In this document: positions 54,033 to 62,713 of the stretch, piece after piece | Layout of the letters: the number at the start of each line of letters is the position of its first letter | How positions within the stretch are numbered: the stretch's first letter is position 1 | Source: Gemmatimonadaceae bacterium | GTDB lineage: Bacteria > Gemmatimonadota > Gemmatimonadetes > Gemmatimonadales > Gemmatimonadaceae | DNA length: 64,000 nt | NCBI GenBank assembly: GCA_035606695.1 | Contig: DATNEW010000014.1 | Span: 1-64,000 of the forward strand | Direction of reading: 5' to 3' | Translations under genes and position numbers: made by a program | Notes under the pieces: generated by a model | The model's input: only the letters and a program-made list of their open reading frames with translations | What the model was told of the DNA's origin: nothing | Database searches by the model: none

Positions 54033-56201
54033 CTACTTGTAGACCGTCGTCAACGCAATCCGGTGCGCCCCCGGAAGGTCCTCGAATGCACGACCGGCAA
54101 CAATCAGCTGTGTTCGTACGGGCAGCAATGCCGACAAGAGCTGAATGAACGGTACGATGAGATAGTTCTCCTCGTCGGTTAGTTCGCGATCATCCGCCAG
54201 AGTAGGAGGGAAGTCAATAATCGCCAGTCCCGGATAATTGCAACCCGCTCGCCCCGAGAGCGACAAGAGGGCGTAGTGGTATGCGTTCAGAAAGAAGCAC
54301 GCGAGTGTTGCTCCAAGCTTCGTTCGCCAATTCGAGTTAGTTACGGTAATCCAAAAATCGCGCTTACGTAGACGGATCGACACAGGCCCTTCAGGCCAAC
54401 GCTCCAGTCCATCCTGGTTGAGGGCATTGAAGTAGGAATTGAATCCCTCTTCGAGCATCGTGGCAGCCCCTTCGAAGTTTACATCTCTTGTCTGTGACTC
54501 GACCTGAGCTTCCAAGGCCGTCGCTTCAACTTCGATACGATCGATCTCACCATTTAGCGTGTCGCGCTGCGCCAGCGCCTTTGCGATGGCATCGAGCGTA
54601 CGTAGCCGCTCGTCGATTCCACCAGCCTCTTGATCGAGCAGGCTGAGATCAGGTGGAAGTACGGCCGCTGCTGCGACCTGAGTCGGCCGGATGAGGCCTT
54701 CGAGAGATCCGATCGTCTCCTCTATCGACGAGACTCTGTCGGCTATCGCCCTTCTACTGGCCTCGTGCCGATCAATCACTTCGCTGAGTTCCTTACGTTC
54801 GACACTCAACTGATCAGCCTCGAAAGCGAGACGTCGTGATCCTAGGACTGGATCGGCAGCGGTGTGGTCGTGCGGCTGTAGACAGAGGTAGCAGCTATGG
54901 GCTGACCCTCGTGACTGAGTGACGGCCTGATCACAGACTGGACAGTGCGTCACTTTCAACTCGGCCAGCACCACTCCTGCCTCTTGCGCCCGCTGTAATC
55001 GTTCATGCTCGCGCGAGATGGACTCGCGATACTCTTCCAATTCCTTGACGCGAGTGTTGGTCCGTGCGAGTTCATCTTGGAGGCTCTGCCGCCGGGCGCG
55101 CGCATCCGCGAGCGCTTGACCATGTTCTTCGAGGAGACTTTGGACTCGAAGACGCTGCTCGCTCTGCGCGTTACTCGCTACGTCCGCCAGTTGCCGAAGA
55201 GTCGCCAATCGCCGTTCGCTGACCGTCTGACGCTCTTGCAGAAGCCTCGTCCTGGCCGAGTTCACGGAATCCGCGGTGACGGCTACGGAGAACTCGGCAA
55301 ATCGCCCGATTTCATTCGTAACTTGGTGAAGCAGTTCCATGTACGATTCCTTGCGGGCGCGCAGCATCTGAACGCTCTTGCGCTTCGCCACGAGGTCGCC
55401 GTACTCAACCGAGAACAGCGCTTCGGCGAGTCCAAGGAACTGCATTAAGGCCGCATGCTGCTCACCTTCGAACTGCTTGTCAGCAAGATCGCTCCAGAAG
55501 CGTTCCTCGCGGTATGCATGCCGAAACAGCGATCGCCACGATAGTACTGGCCATGCCCGTGGCGCGAATGGGTCGCCCCTTGGGTAGTGAACGACTGGAA
55601 TGCCGAGGAGCTGTAGGAGGTGGGCGCCGAATTGGTCCGTGGTCATCGCTTCGCCGTCGACAAACACCTTTCCCTTCATGCCCACCTCTTTCCAACGCCG
55701 TTCCACAATCAGCACCTGATCGGCCGGCCCAACATCTGTGCCCGGCGGCGCGTCGGCGTCGTCAGGCGGCGCCTCGAGTGAACTGGCTTGGGGTGCGGTC
55801 CCGTCAGGGGCCGATGCACCGGTCCTGGTGGCTTCCGGCGTAGGTGGCACGCCGCAGATTCTGATAGTGACGCGTGCGCTCCGGTACTTCTCGGCGAGTT
55901 CGGAACTCAAGGTGATTTCGGGAGGATCGCCATCACCGAGGACGAAATCGATGAAGCGAATCCACTTGGACTTGCCAGCATTTGGAGGGCCCGCGAGCAA
56001 ATTGACGCCGACTTGAAAGGCTAGTTCCTCTGGGTCGCCCTGTTCGGGAACTCGCTGAACACTCTCGATGATGAGGGTGCGCGAAGGCTTCGGTGTGGCT
56101 GATGTTGGCTTGTGCCCAGCCGATGGCTCGGTGGCGATGGGAACGTGAACATCGCCGAGGTCTAGCGGCATCTGCCGAGGCGTATCGTCGCGAGGGGTCA
56201 T
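54033..56201 (-). CDS. Zinc-hook SMC-like ATPase (Lamassu LmuB / ABC-3C ATPase)
   Basis: 722 residues from ATG 56201, overlapping the upstream stop (ATGA). Walker A GPPNAGKSKW (71-80), then a Pro/Ala-rich insert (118-160). Coiled coils from about 270 lead to a Rad50-like zinc hook C420PVC423...C437YLC440, with returning coils to about 600. The C-terminal ATPase half has the Walker B-like LAIIDFPPTL (Asp 663, without the usual following Glu). Family knowledge: in Lamassu systems this protein senses DNA ends and holds the nuclease inactive until infection. Last gene of the three-gene cassette. Confidence 0.85.
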   Translation of the reverse strand: MTPRDDTPRQMPLDLGDVHVPIATEPSAGHKPTSATPKPSRTLIIESVQRVPEQGDPEELAFQVGVNLLAGPPNAGKSKWIRFIDFVLGDGDPPEITLSSELAEKYRSARVTIRICGVPPTPEATRTGASAPDGTAPQASSLEAPPDDADAPPGTDVGPADQVLIVERRWKEVGMKGKVFVDGEAMTTDQFGAHLLQLLGIPVVHYPRGDPFAPRAWPVLSWRSLFRHAYREERFWSDLADKQFEGEQHAALMQFLGLAEALFSVEYGDLVAKRKSVQMLRARKESYMELLHQVTNEIGRFAEFSVAVTADSVNSARTRLLQERQTVSERRLATLRQLADVASNAQSEQRLRVQSLLEEHGQALADARARRQSLQDELARTNTRVKELEEYRESISREHERLQRAQEAGVVLAELKVTHCPVCDQAVTQSRGSAHSCYLCLQPHDHTAADPVLGSRRLAFEADQLSVERKELSEVIDRHEASRRAIADRVSSIEETIGSLEGLIRPTQVAAAAVLPPDLSLLDQEAGGIDERLRTLDAIAKALAQRDTLNGEIDRIEVEATALEAQVESQTRDVNFEGAATMLEEGFNSYFNALNQDGLERWPEGPVSIRLRKRDFWITVTNSNWRTKLGATLACFFLNAYHYALLSLSGRAGCNYPGLAIIDFPPTLADDRELTDEENYLIVPFIQLLSALLPVRTQLIVAGRAFEDLPGAHRIALTTVYK

Positions 56202-56749
56202 CGGATCGTCTCACCCAGTAGACGCTGGGCCACTTCGCGATCGAACTGCTCGTAGATGAAACGCTTGATCGCATCGCCGGATTTGTTGCCGAACACCCTC
56301 TTGATATGAGTCATCTGCTCAACGACGCCCGAATGGGCCGGACTCTTTCGCAGTGCGTCGGCACGATCAACGCCCGCCTCTGTTAGCGTGAACTGGTAGC
56401 TCCCGTTGGGCTGCGGTTTGACATCAAGAAGCTCAGCTCCCTCGAGAAGGGCGAGCACATGGTAGTACCGCTTATCCCACGGACCGTAGTGATGGCGCAC
56501 CATTGGGGCTTCGATGCCGACCGTAATCGGCGGAACGGGTTGGCCTCGGGCTCGGCACGCCTCCGCAAAGAACGCCGGATAGCGCGCGAAAAAATCGAGC
56601 TTCGCAAGTTTCGTCAGGCCATCGATTCGGTTCTTGATGCCGCAGACTCGATGTAGTAGCAGGATGCGAGCAGCGTGGAATTCGATAAGATCGTCCGCGA
56701 GAAGCGCGCGGCTGGCTGGCAATTGCCGAAGGTTACGGATGGATCTCAC
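56198..56749 (-). CDS. ABC-three-component middle component (LmuC-like)
   Basis: 183 residues; GTG start at 56749 overlaps the nuclease stop (GTGA), and its stop overlaps the ATPase start. NRIDGLTKLAKLDFFARYPAFFAEACRARG ... VRHHYGPWDKRYYHVLALLEGAELLDVKPQPNGSYQFTLTEAGVDRADAL is a winged-helix-type region typical of middle-component family 2 proteins. Family knowledge: bridges the SMC ATPase and the effector. The order nuclease, middle component, ATPase with coupled starts is the usual one. Confidence 0.8.
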   Translation of the reverse strand: MRSIRNLRQLPASRALLADDLIEFHAARILLLHRVCGIKNRIDGLTKLAKLDFFARYPAFFAEACRARGQPVPPITVGIEAPMVRHHYGPWDKRYYHVLALLEGAELLDVKPQPNGSYQFTLTEAGVDRADALRKSPAHSGVVEQMTHIKRVFGNKSGDAIKRFIYEQFDREVAQRLLGETIR

Positions 56750-58074
56750 GCAGCCGCTCCCGGCCCACCGGCCTCCGCTGGATGCCCGGAGGAGGGGCGA
56801 TCATTGCTCGTCAATCGCGTGAACTGATGTCGGCATCGAGCCGTGATGTCGTACATCATACCCAACAGAATCGACATTTGTGGCTGTACCGGCAGCCCAT
56901 CACGAAGTTCTCGCAGTGCTTGAATGCACCGGTCATGGAAGGCCGCTGACGTGTCATCGAAGCGGTTCGCATGAAGCGATGCAAGCAGCTCGTGGAGGCG
57001 AGCTTGTACCTCGGCCTCGACGAGTTCCCGTTCATCGAGGGTGAGGAACTTCGAGTCAAGCATCGCCTTCCGGTACGCACGTCGAAGTTCCCACGCGCTT
57101 TCGATCTGAGCATCCGGCAGGGCAGCCGCTTCCATTTTCTCGCGGAGACGTTCAGCACCCGCCGCTTGGGACGGATGCTCGGCTTTTCGGATTTCGGCTC
57201 GCATGAAATCGAGCAGAGCGGCGCGCGCCAACTTCTTGCGCAGCGGGTCGGGGTCCCATGGTGCGTCGGCGGCCTCCTTCGCCTGTGCCAGCAGCTTGAG
57301 GTAAAGGTCGTCGCGTTGGTCGATCATTAAGAACCCGCCTTCATTCTCAACGAACTTGTCGAGCGCCCGATAGTTCGAATTCACGACCGCGGTTTGTGAT
57401 TCCCGCACGTCCCAAACCACGCGCCGTACCCATGAGCGAACATCGTTACCCTTGCTGGACAAGAATCGTCGACCGCCCCTTTCAGCGGATGTTGCGACGG
57501 TCGTGACGACATCCTCGATTGCCGAGTGCCCGTCTACACGGTGGTCATGGCGTAGGTGGTATGTGAGAACAACGAGGTCGGGATGCAGTGGCGTGGATGT
57601 GACGACGCGAAAGGTGCACGGCTCGGCGCACCTCTCGTGGGCTAGCGACTTTTCAAGCAAGGATTCCGGGACCAGCTCATGCGCCGCGGCGGTGGCGATA
57701 GCCTCCGCGTCGGCCGAAGGCTGTGCGCTTTCGCCTTCGTCCCTGCGACTGTCGTCACCATTTCCCGTATCGCCATGACGTTCGCGGCGACAGACGAGAG
57801 CCACCGTCCAGAGTTGCTCCAACTGCTCGTTCTTGACCTGAACGAATTCGACGCTGTCGCTGCCGCTTTGGTGCCAGATGAGGGTGATGTCGTCTTGGGC
57901 TTCGCACCAAACGAACGCCAGGCGGTCATCGGCGAGCATTTCGAGGTAGAACGCGACAGCGACGTGGTCTTGATAGGTAAAGCCACGCCGCGCTGTCGGG
58001 CCACCTTGCTCGCGCGGCCTGAGAACGTGGATTGATGGATGGTTGGACGGCTCAGGGACAACGCCGGAAGTCAT
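56746..58074 (-). CDS. Cap4/DUF4297-type dsDNA nuclease effector (LmuA-like)
   Basis: 442 residues from ATG 58074; a TTG at 58131 would add 19 residues. N-terminal nuclease domain GPTARRGFTYQDHVAVAFYLEMLADDRLAFVWCEAQD61DITLIWHQSGSDSVEFVQ79VK81NEQLEQLW is the Cap4-nuclease/DUF4297 pattern, with D61 and Q79-x-K81 the likely site. The C-terminal half is helical (RKKLARAALLDFMRAEIRKAEHP..., coiled segments to 430). First gene of the cassette and nearest to the tRNA. Family knowledge: degrades DNA on activation, leading to abortive infection. Confidence 0.85.
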   Translation of the reverse strand: MTSGVVPEPSNHPSIHVLRPREQGGPTARRGFTYQDHVAVAFYLEMLADDRLAFVWCEAQDDITLIWHQSGSDSVEFVQVKNEQLEQLWTVALVCRRERHGDTGNGDDSRRDEGESAQPSADAEAIATAAAHELVPESLLEKSLAHERCAEPCTFRVVTSTPLHPDLVVLTYHLRHDHRVDGHSAIEDVVTTVATSAERGGRRFLSSKGNDVRSWVRRVVWDVRESQTAVVNSNYRALDKFVENEGGFLMIDQRDDLYLKLLAQAKEAADAPWDPDPLRKKLARAALLDFMRAEIRKAEHPSQAAGAERLREKMEAAALPDAQIESAWELRRAYRKAMLDSKFLTLDERELVEAEVQARLHELLASLHANRFDDTSAAFHDRCIQALRELRDGLPVQPQMSILLGMMYDITARCRHQFTRLTSNDRPSSGHPAEAGGPGAAA

Positions 58075-58326
58075 TCCTGTCGAGTGAAGGTCCGGGATGG
58101 CAAGCAGGCTCTGCGCCAACGATATCCCCAACTGGCTGGTCGCGCGAGGAGCCGCGAGATCCGAAAATGAGGCTCCTCTAATGCAACCCTTACCGGCGCC
58201 GTCGAGTCGGCGGAGCCGCTGCGTCTCGGAATTGGGGTTTTTTTGGGGTTTTTTTCGCGAACGGCCGCCTCGATGGGCGGCCGTCGCATTTTCCGTCGGT
58301 CAGCTCTACCAACAACTTACCCCTCA

Positions 58327-58399
<73 letters not shown>

Positions 58400-58618
58400 G
58401 AACTACTTGTACGGCCGTAATTTAACACGGAAGCTCCGCCGATTCTGCTAGCGGTCACCGAGCCTTGTGCGGCTTGTTTGCCCCTAGGCGCCTTGTTTGG
58501 GCGTGGTGGGTCCCGCCGAAACTCCCACCACGCTCTGGCCGCGCATCACGAACACACCATCGTGACGCGCGCTTGACAGTCGGACCAGGACACCGCACTA
58601 TACCTCAGCACAAACGGG

Positions 58619-58990
58619 GTGTATGCTGTGGCCACGATACCGGAGAACGTACCGCTCCTCAAGGGCACGCTCGATTTGCTCATCCTCAAGACGCTGAGCT
58701 GGGGCCCGCTCCACGGCTACGCGATCGCCACGTGGCTGGACGAGCGATCCGGCGGCACCGTCGGCGTCGACGATAGCGCGCTCTATCAATCGCTGCAGCG
58801 CATGGAGACGCGCGGCTGGCTCTCGGCGGAATGGGGCGAGACCGATACTGGCCGCCGCGCGCGATTCTACAAACTCACCACGGCGGGGCGGCAGCGGCTG
58901 CGTTCGGACGCGCAGGTGTTCGAGCGATACGCATCGTCCGTGCTGTCGATCCTCGCGCTTCGCAGCCGCACGAGCCGAACGCACGCGTGA
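58619..58990 (+). CDS. PadR-family regulator, second copy
   Basis: 123 residues from GTG 58619 (GTG 58628 also possible). ENVPLLKGTLDLLILKTLSWGPLHGYAIATWLDERSGGTVGVDDSALYQSLQRMETRGWLSAEWGETDTGRRARFYKLTTAGRQRL is a full PadR winged helix. A good -35 (TTGACA, 58573) precedes it; the -10 is weak. The ADOP permease starts 7 bases after its stop. Same layout as 19711-22783, with clearly different sequence. Confidence 0.92.
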   Translation: MYAVATIPENVPLLKGTLDLLILKTLSWGPLHGYAIATWLDERSGGTVGVDDSALYQSLQRMETRGWLSAEWGETDTGRRARFYKLTTAGRQRLRSDAQVFERYASSVLSILALRSRTSRTHA

Positions 58991-58997
58991 CGCACGG

Positions 58998-61655
58998 ATG
59001 ACACACCGATATCGTCGGATCTTCGATCTCGGCCTCGGTGGAGGGCAGCGCGCTCGCGCCGAGATGGACCTCGAGATCGAGGCGCATCTCGCGATGCGCA
59101 CGGCGGATCTCGTGGGAGCGGGATGGCCGCCCGACGCGGCGCGTGCCGAGGCACTGCGCCGGTTCGGCGACTTCGACCAGGCGCGGCGAACGCTGCACGC
59201 CGGCGCGCAACAACGGGAGCGAGCGATGCGACACCGCGATTGGTGGGGAACGCTGCGAACGGACCTCCGGCTCGCGGCCCGGCATGCGCGGCGCTCGCCG
59301 GGCTACACGACGCTCGTCGTCGCGATGTTCGCGATCGGCGTCGGCGCGACGACGGGCATGTTCACGCTCGTCGATGCCGTCGCGCTTCGGCCGTTGCCAT
59401 TTCCATCACCCGACCAGTTGATTCGCATCGACGGGCGCGACTCGTTGCGCCATGCGGCAGGGGTCGTGTCGTCGGCGGATTGGCTCGATTGGAAGAAAGC
59501 GAGCGCGTTGCAGGTGAGCGCGATCTATTCCTTCAGCGCGAGAGAGACGCTCGTCACCGACGACAGCGCGTTTCGCGTCACGGCCGAACGCGTGTCGAGC
59601 GACTTCTTCTCCGTGCTGCGCCCGCGCTTTCTCGTCGGCCGCGGATTCGCCGACGCGGACATCGCGAACGGCTCGCCCGAAGTCGTGATCAGCGAGGGAT
59701 TGTGGCACGACCTGTTCAACAGCGACCCGGCGCTCACGAAACCGCTTCGTACGCCTCGCGCGACCTACCGCGTCGTCGGTGTCGTGCCCGCCGAGCAGGA
59801 GTTTCCGGCGTTTACCGATGCGTGGTTCGCGGTGCCGATCACCGCGCAGACCGATCCGGCTCGCGTCAACGTCAACTGGCAGTTGATCGCCAGGCGTCAA
59901 CCGAATGCGACAGACTCGCTCGTCGCGCGGCAGATCGAGGCGACGATGCGCGGCATTCGCGCCATCGACCCGAGCGCGTCGTACGATTTTGGCGCAAACA
60001 TCCAGCCGCTCGCGCAGTACGTGAACGGGGATACTCCAAAGCAGCTCGAGCTGCTGCTGGGCGTCGTCGCATTCGTGCTGCTCATCGTCTGCGCGAACGT
60101 CGCGGCGTTCGGACTGGCGCGATCGTCCGCCCGCCATCGGGAGATGGCGGTTCGATCGGCACTCGGCGCGGGACGCGGCCGGCTCATGCAACAGCTGCTC
60201 GTCGAGCAGTTGTCGATCGCGGTCGTCGGCGGTGTGATCGGTCTCTTCGTGGCATGGCTGACCGTTCGCGGCGTGCTTGGCGTGTGGAGCGGAGCGGTGA
60301 CGCACGTGGGCGATGTGCGCTTGGGCGTGACGGTGTTCGTGTTCGCGCTCGTCGTCGCCGCCGCGGCCGGGATACTCGCCGGTCTCTTGCCGGCGCTGCG
60401 CGTCAGCGCGCCGGCGTTGAGCTCCACTATCGGCAGCGGCGGCCGTGCGTTCGCGACCGGTGGACGGCGGCTGTCTGGTGCAACGCTCGTCGCGTTCGAG
60501 GTCGCGCTCGCCGTCGCGCTGCTCACCGGCTCCGGTCTCCTCATTCGAAGCTTTCGCGCGGTGTTGGCGCGCAGTCTCGGATTCGACACGAGCGTCGCGA
60601 CCGTCGAAGCCGCGTTGGGCGGTCCCGCGTACGCGCAGGATACCGTCCGTCGGTACGCGTACTGGGACGCGCTCGTTCGCTCGTATCGCGCCATTCCCGG
60701 CGTCCAAGCGGTGGGCTTGGCACAGTGGATTCCACTCGGCCTGACGGGTATCGGATTCATCGACGTGGCCGATCACCCGGTGGCCGACGCTGGCGCGGTC
60801 TATCGCTCGGTCAACGAGGATTTCTTTCGCGCGCTGCAAATTCCGTTGGTCGCGGGCCGCACGTTCAGCGCGGATGACGCGATTGGCGGCGAACGCGTCG
60901 CGCTCGTCAACAACACGATGGCGCAAAAATACTGGCCGGGTCAGAATCCCATCGGCCGCTTGGTGCGCGCGCGAAGCATGGAGAAGGGAAAAGGTCCCGG
61001 CGGCGAGGCGCCGTGGCTGCGCATCATCGGCGTCGTCGGCGACGTCCGGACCTACGGCCACGAGGCAGACGTACGTGCCGAGATGTACGTGTTCTTTCGC
61101 CAGACGCCGTGGCTGTCATCATCGCTCACCGCACTCGTGCGCGCGTCGCAGCCGCCGTCGCGCATCGAGCTCGAGCTGCGACGGCGAGCGCTCGCGGTCG
61201 ATCGACACGTGGCGGTCGATGTCGGCACGCTCGAACAACGCGCGCACGGCACGCTGGCGTCGCGCGAGCTTTCGTTGTCGCTGCTAGTCGCGTTCGCGGC
61301 GGTCGCGCTCCTGCTTGCGGTGCTCGGGATTTACGGCGTGCTGTCGTACTCGGTCACGCAACGGACGCGCGAGCTGGCGATTCGCGCGGCGCTCGGCGCG
61401 TCGCGCGCCGACCTCGTGCGCCTCGTGTTCGGCGACGGCATGCGAATCGTGGTCCTCGGCCTCATATGCGGTGTCGGCGCGGCCATCGCGCTCACGCGTT
61501 TCCTCACGTCCATGCTCGTTGACGTGACGCCGCTCGACGCAGTGTCGTTTAGCGGAGCGGTCGCGGTCCTCACGATCACCGCCGGGCTAGGGATTCTTCT
61601 TCCAGCTCGCCGGGCCGCCGGGCTCGATCCGAGGGATGCGATGCAGACTGAGTAA
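58998..61655 (+). CDS. Third ADOP-type MacB/FtsX permease
   Basis: 885 residues from ATG 58998. Helical prefix (RARAEMDLEIEAHLAMRTADLVGAGWPPDAARAEALRRFGDFDQ), first membrane helix (YTTLVVAMFAIGVGATTGMFTLV), MacB-like periplasmic domain, central FtsX block (LLLGVVAFVLLIVCANVAAFGLARSSARHREMAVRSALGAGRGRLMQQLL), second periplasmic domain, and final block (LLLAVLGIYGVLSYSVTQRTRELAIRAALGASRADLVRLVF) ending LPARRAAGLDPRDAMQTE. Cotranscribed with the PadR gene. Confidence 0.92.
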   Translation: MTHRYRRIFDLGLGGGQRARAEMDLEIEAHLAMRTADLVGAGWPPDAARAEALRRFGDFDQARRTLHAGAQQRERAMRHRDWWGTLRTDLRLAARHARRSPGYTTLVVAMFAIGVGATTGMFTLVDAVALRPLPFPSPDQLIRIDGRDSLRHAAGVVSSADWLDWKKASALQVSAIYSFSARETLVTDDSAFRVTAERVSSDFFSVLRPRFLVGRGFADADIANGSPEVVISEGLWHDLFNSDPALTKPLRTPRATYRVVGVVPAEQEFPAFTDAWFAVPITAQTDPARVNVNWQLIARRQPNATDSLVARQIEATMRGIRAIDPSASYDFGANIQPLAQYVNGDTPKQLELLLGVVAFVLLIVCANVAAFGLARSSARHREMAVRSALGAGRGRLMQQLLVEQLSIAVVGGVIGLFVAWLTVRGVLGVWSGAVTHVGDVRLGVTVFVFALVVAAAAGILAGLLPALRVSAPALSSTIGSGGRAFATGGRRLSGATLVAFEVALAVALLTGSGLLIRSFRAVLARSLGFDTSVATVEAALGGPAYAQDTVRRYAYWDALVRSYRAIPGVQAVGLAQWIPLGLTGIGFIDVADHPVADAGAVYRSVNEDFFRALQIPLVAGRTFSADDAIGGERVALVNNTMAQKYWPGQNPIGRLVRARSMEKGKGPGGEAPWLRIIGVVGDVRTYGHEADVRAEMYVFFRQTPWLSSSLTALVRASQPPSRIELELRRRALAVDRHVAVDVGTLEQRAHGTLASRELSLSLLVAFAAVALLLAVLGIYGVLSYSVTQRTRELAIRAALGASRADLVRLVFGDGMRIVVLGLICGVGAAIALTRFLTSMLVDVTPLDAVSFSGAVAVLTITAGLGILLPARRAAGLDPRDAMQTE

Positions 61656-61848
61656 CGAGCAAGCCGTTCGCAGAGCCGACACTCGGTGGGTTCACCGTTT
61701 CGGAATGAATCTGACCCACCAAACGACACATGGGCCTACGGACTTCTGAGCGAGCGCGCGGGTTCGCAGTCGACCATGCGAGTGACTTCGCCACTCATTT
61801 CGCCGCGGGCCTCGGAGTCCACCGAAATATCCGAACCCGCGCCCGGAA

Positions 61849-62358
61849 TCACGGTGAAGGATGCCACGGCCAATGAGGGTGAAGAATAGTAGCGAGATGT
61901 GACAGGTAACTTGGCGCGAGCATCGCCGTTGCCGCGACGAGGAATGCCGTCGTGCCGATGAACACTGTGATGAAGCTCGCAGCATCACCCCGCGACTTGT
62001 TCGCGAGGCGGCGATACCCGATGGCGCTGCCGATCACCACGGCAAGGTTTGCCCACCAGCCGAGAACTTGAAGGATCAGGTCGGGACGTGCCGGCGTCGC
62101 GACCCAGTCCGAGAACAGCGCTGATCCAAACGTCGCGAGCAGGTCCCAGAAGATTCCAATCGATGCCCCGATGAAGTAGCCCCAGCGGCTCTGTCGCAGA
62201 GCGAGGACAATGGTGGCGACGTAAAGGGCCGCTTGAGCGACGTGCAGCAAGCGAACCTCGGGCACGAAAACGGCCGAAACGGCCAGCGCAAAGATGAAGT
62301 AACACGCGCCGCCGACGATCAGGGTCTTTCCGCGATTTTGCGCTGCGAATGAATGCAT
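61849..62358 (-). CDS. Small integral membrane protein
   Basis: 169 residues, about five membrane segments (LIVGGACYFIFALAVSAVFV, LHVAQAALYVATIVLALR, WGYFIGASIGIFWDLLATFG, LILQVLGWWANLAVVIGSAIGY, FITVFIGTTAFLVAATAML). It ends in the His/Trp/Pro-rich tail HLATILHPHWPWHPSP, which might bind metal. Family not recognised. Flanked by a 190-base gap on the permease side in which I see nothing. Confidence 0.75.
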   Translation of the reverse strand: MHSFAAQNRGKTLIVGGACYFIFALAVSAVFVPEVRLLHVAQAALYVATIVLALRQSRWGYFIGASIGIFWDLLATFGSALFSDWVATPARPDLILQVLGWWANLAVVIGSAIGYRRLANKSRGDAASFITVFIGTTAFLVAATAMLAPSYLSHLATILHPHWPWHPSP

Positions 62359-62437
62359 GACGCCGAAGTCTTGGGACGCCGCGTGTACGAATGTGACACA
62401 CCGAGCTACGCTTCGAAGCCGTTGGAGCGATCGTCCG

Positions 62438-62580
62438 TCATTGGTCGATAATCGCCGTCGCTCCCAGCTCGATCGTCCACGCTGGGCGCGCGAGTCGCCG
62501 GACGACGACCAACGTGCTCGTCGGCGGAGCCGCGGTGTTCATGTATCGGTCACGAATTTCGCGCAATGCGGCAATCTCTG
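62438..62580 (-). pseudogene. RidA/YjgF C-terminal remnant
   Basis: On the minus strand, IAALREIRDRYMNTAAPPTSTLVVVRRLARPAWTIELGATAIIDQ followed by TGA matches the last third of RidA enamine/imine deaminases, including the catalytic Arg region. Upstream the similarity fades quickly (perhaps back to CWIDSE) and there is no start, so this is a decayed gene end. Confidence 0.7.
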
Positions 62581-62713
62581 AATCAATCCAACAGGATGCG
62601 GTGAAGATCGGACAATTGTGCCGCGCCGTAGAATCGATATCCGTTGTGCGGTCTCACCGCTGCGGGTTTCAAGAGGCCTCTCGGGCCGAGTCAACGACGG
62701 CAGTGACCTCGAT

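Noticed and set aside
58261-58284. Terminator of tRNA-Lys
   Set aside because: A good 9-bp hairpin exists, but on the minus strand it is followed by an A-rich, not T-rich, stretch.
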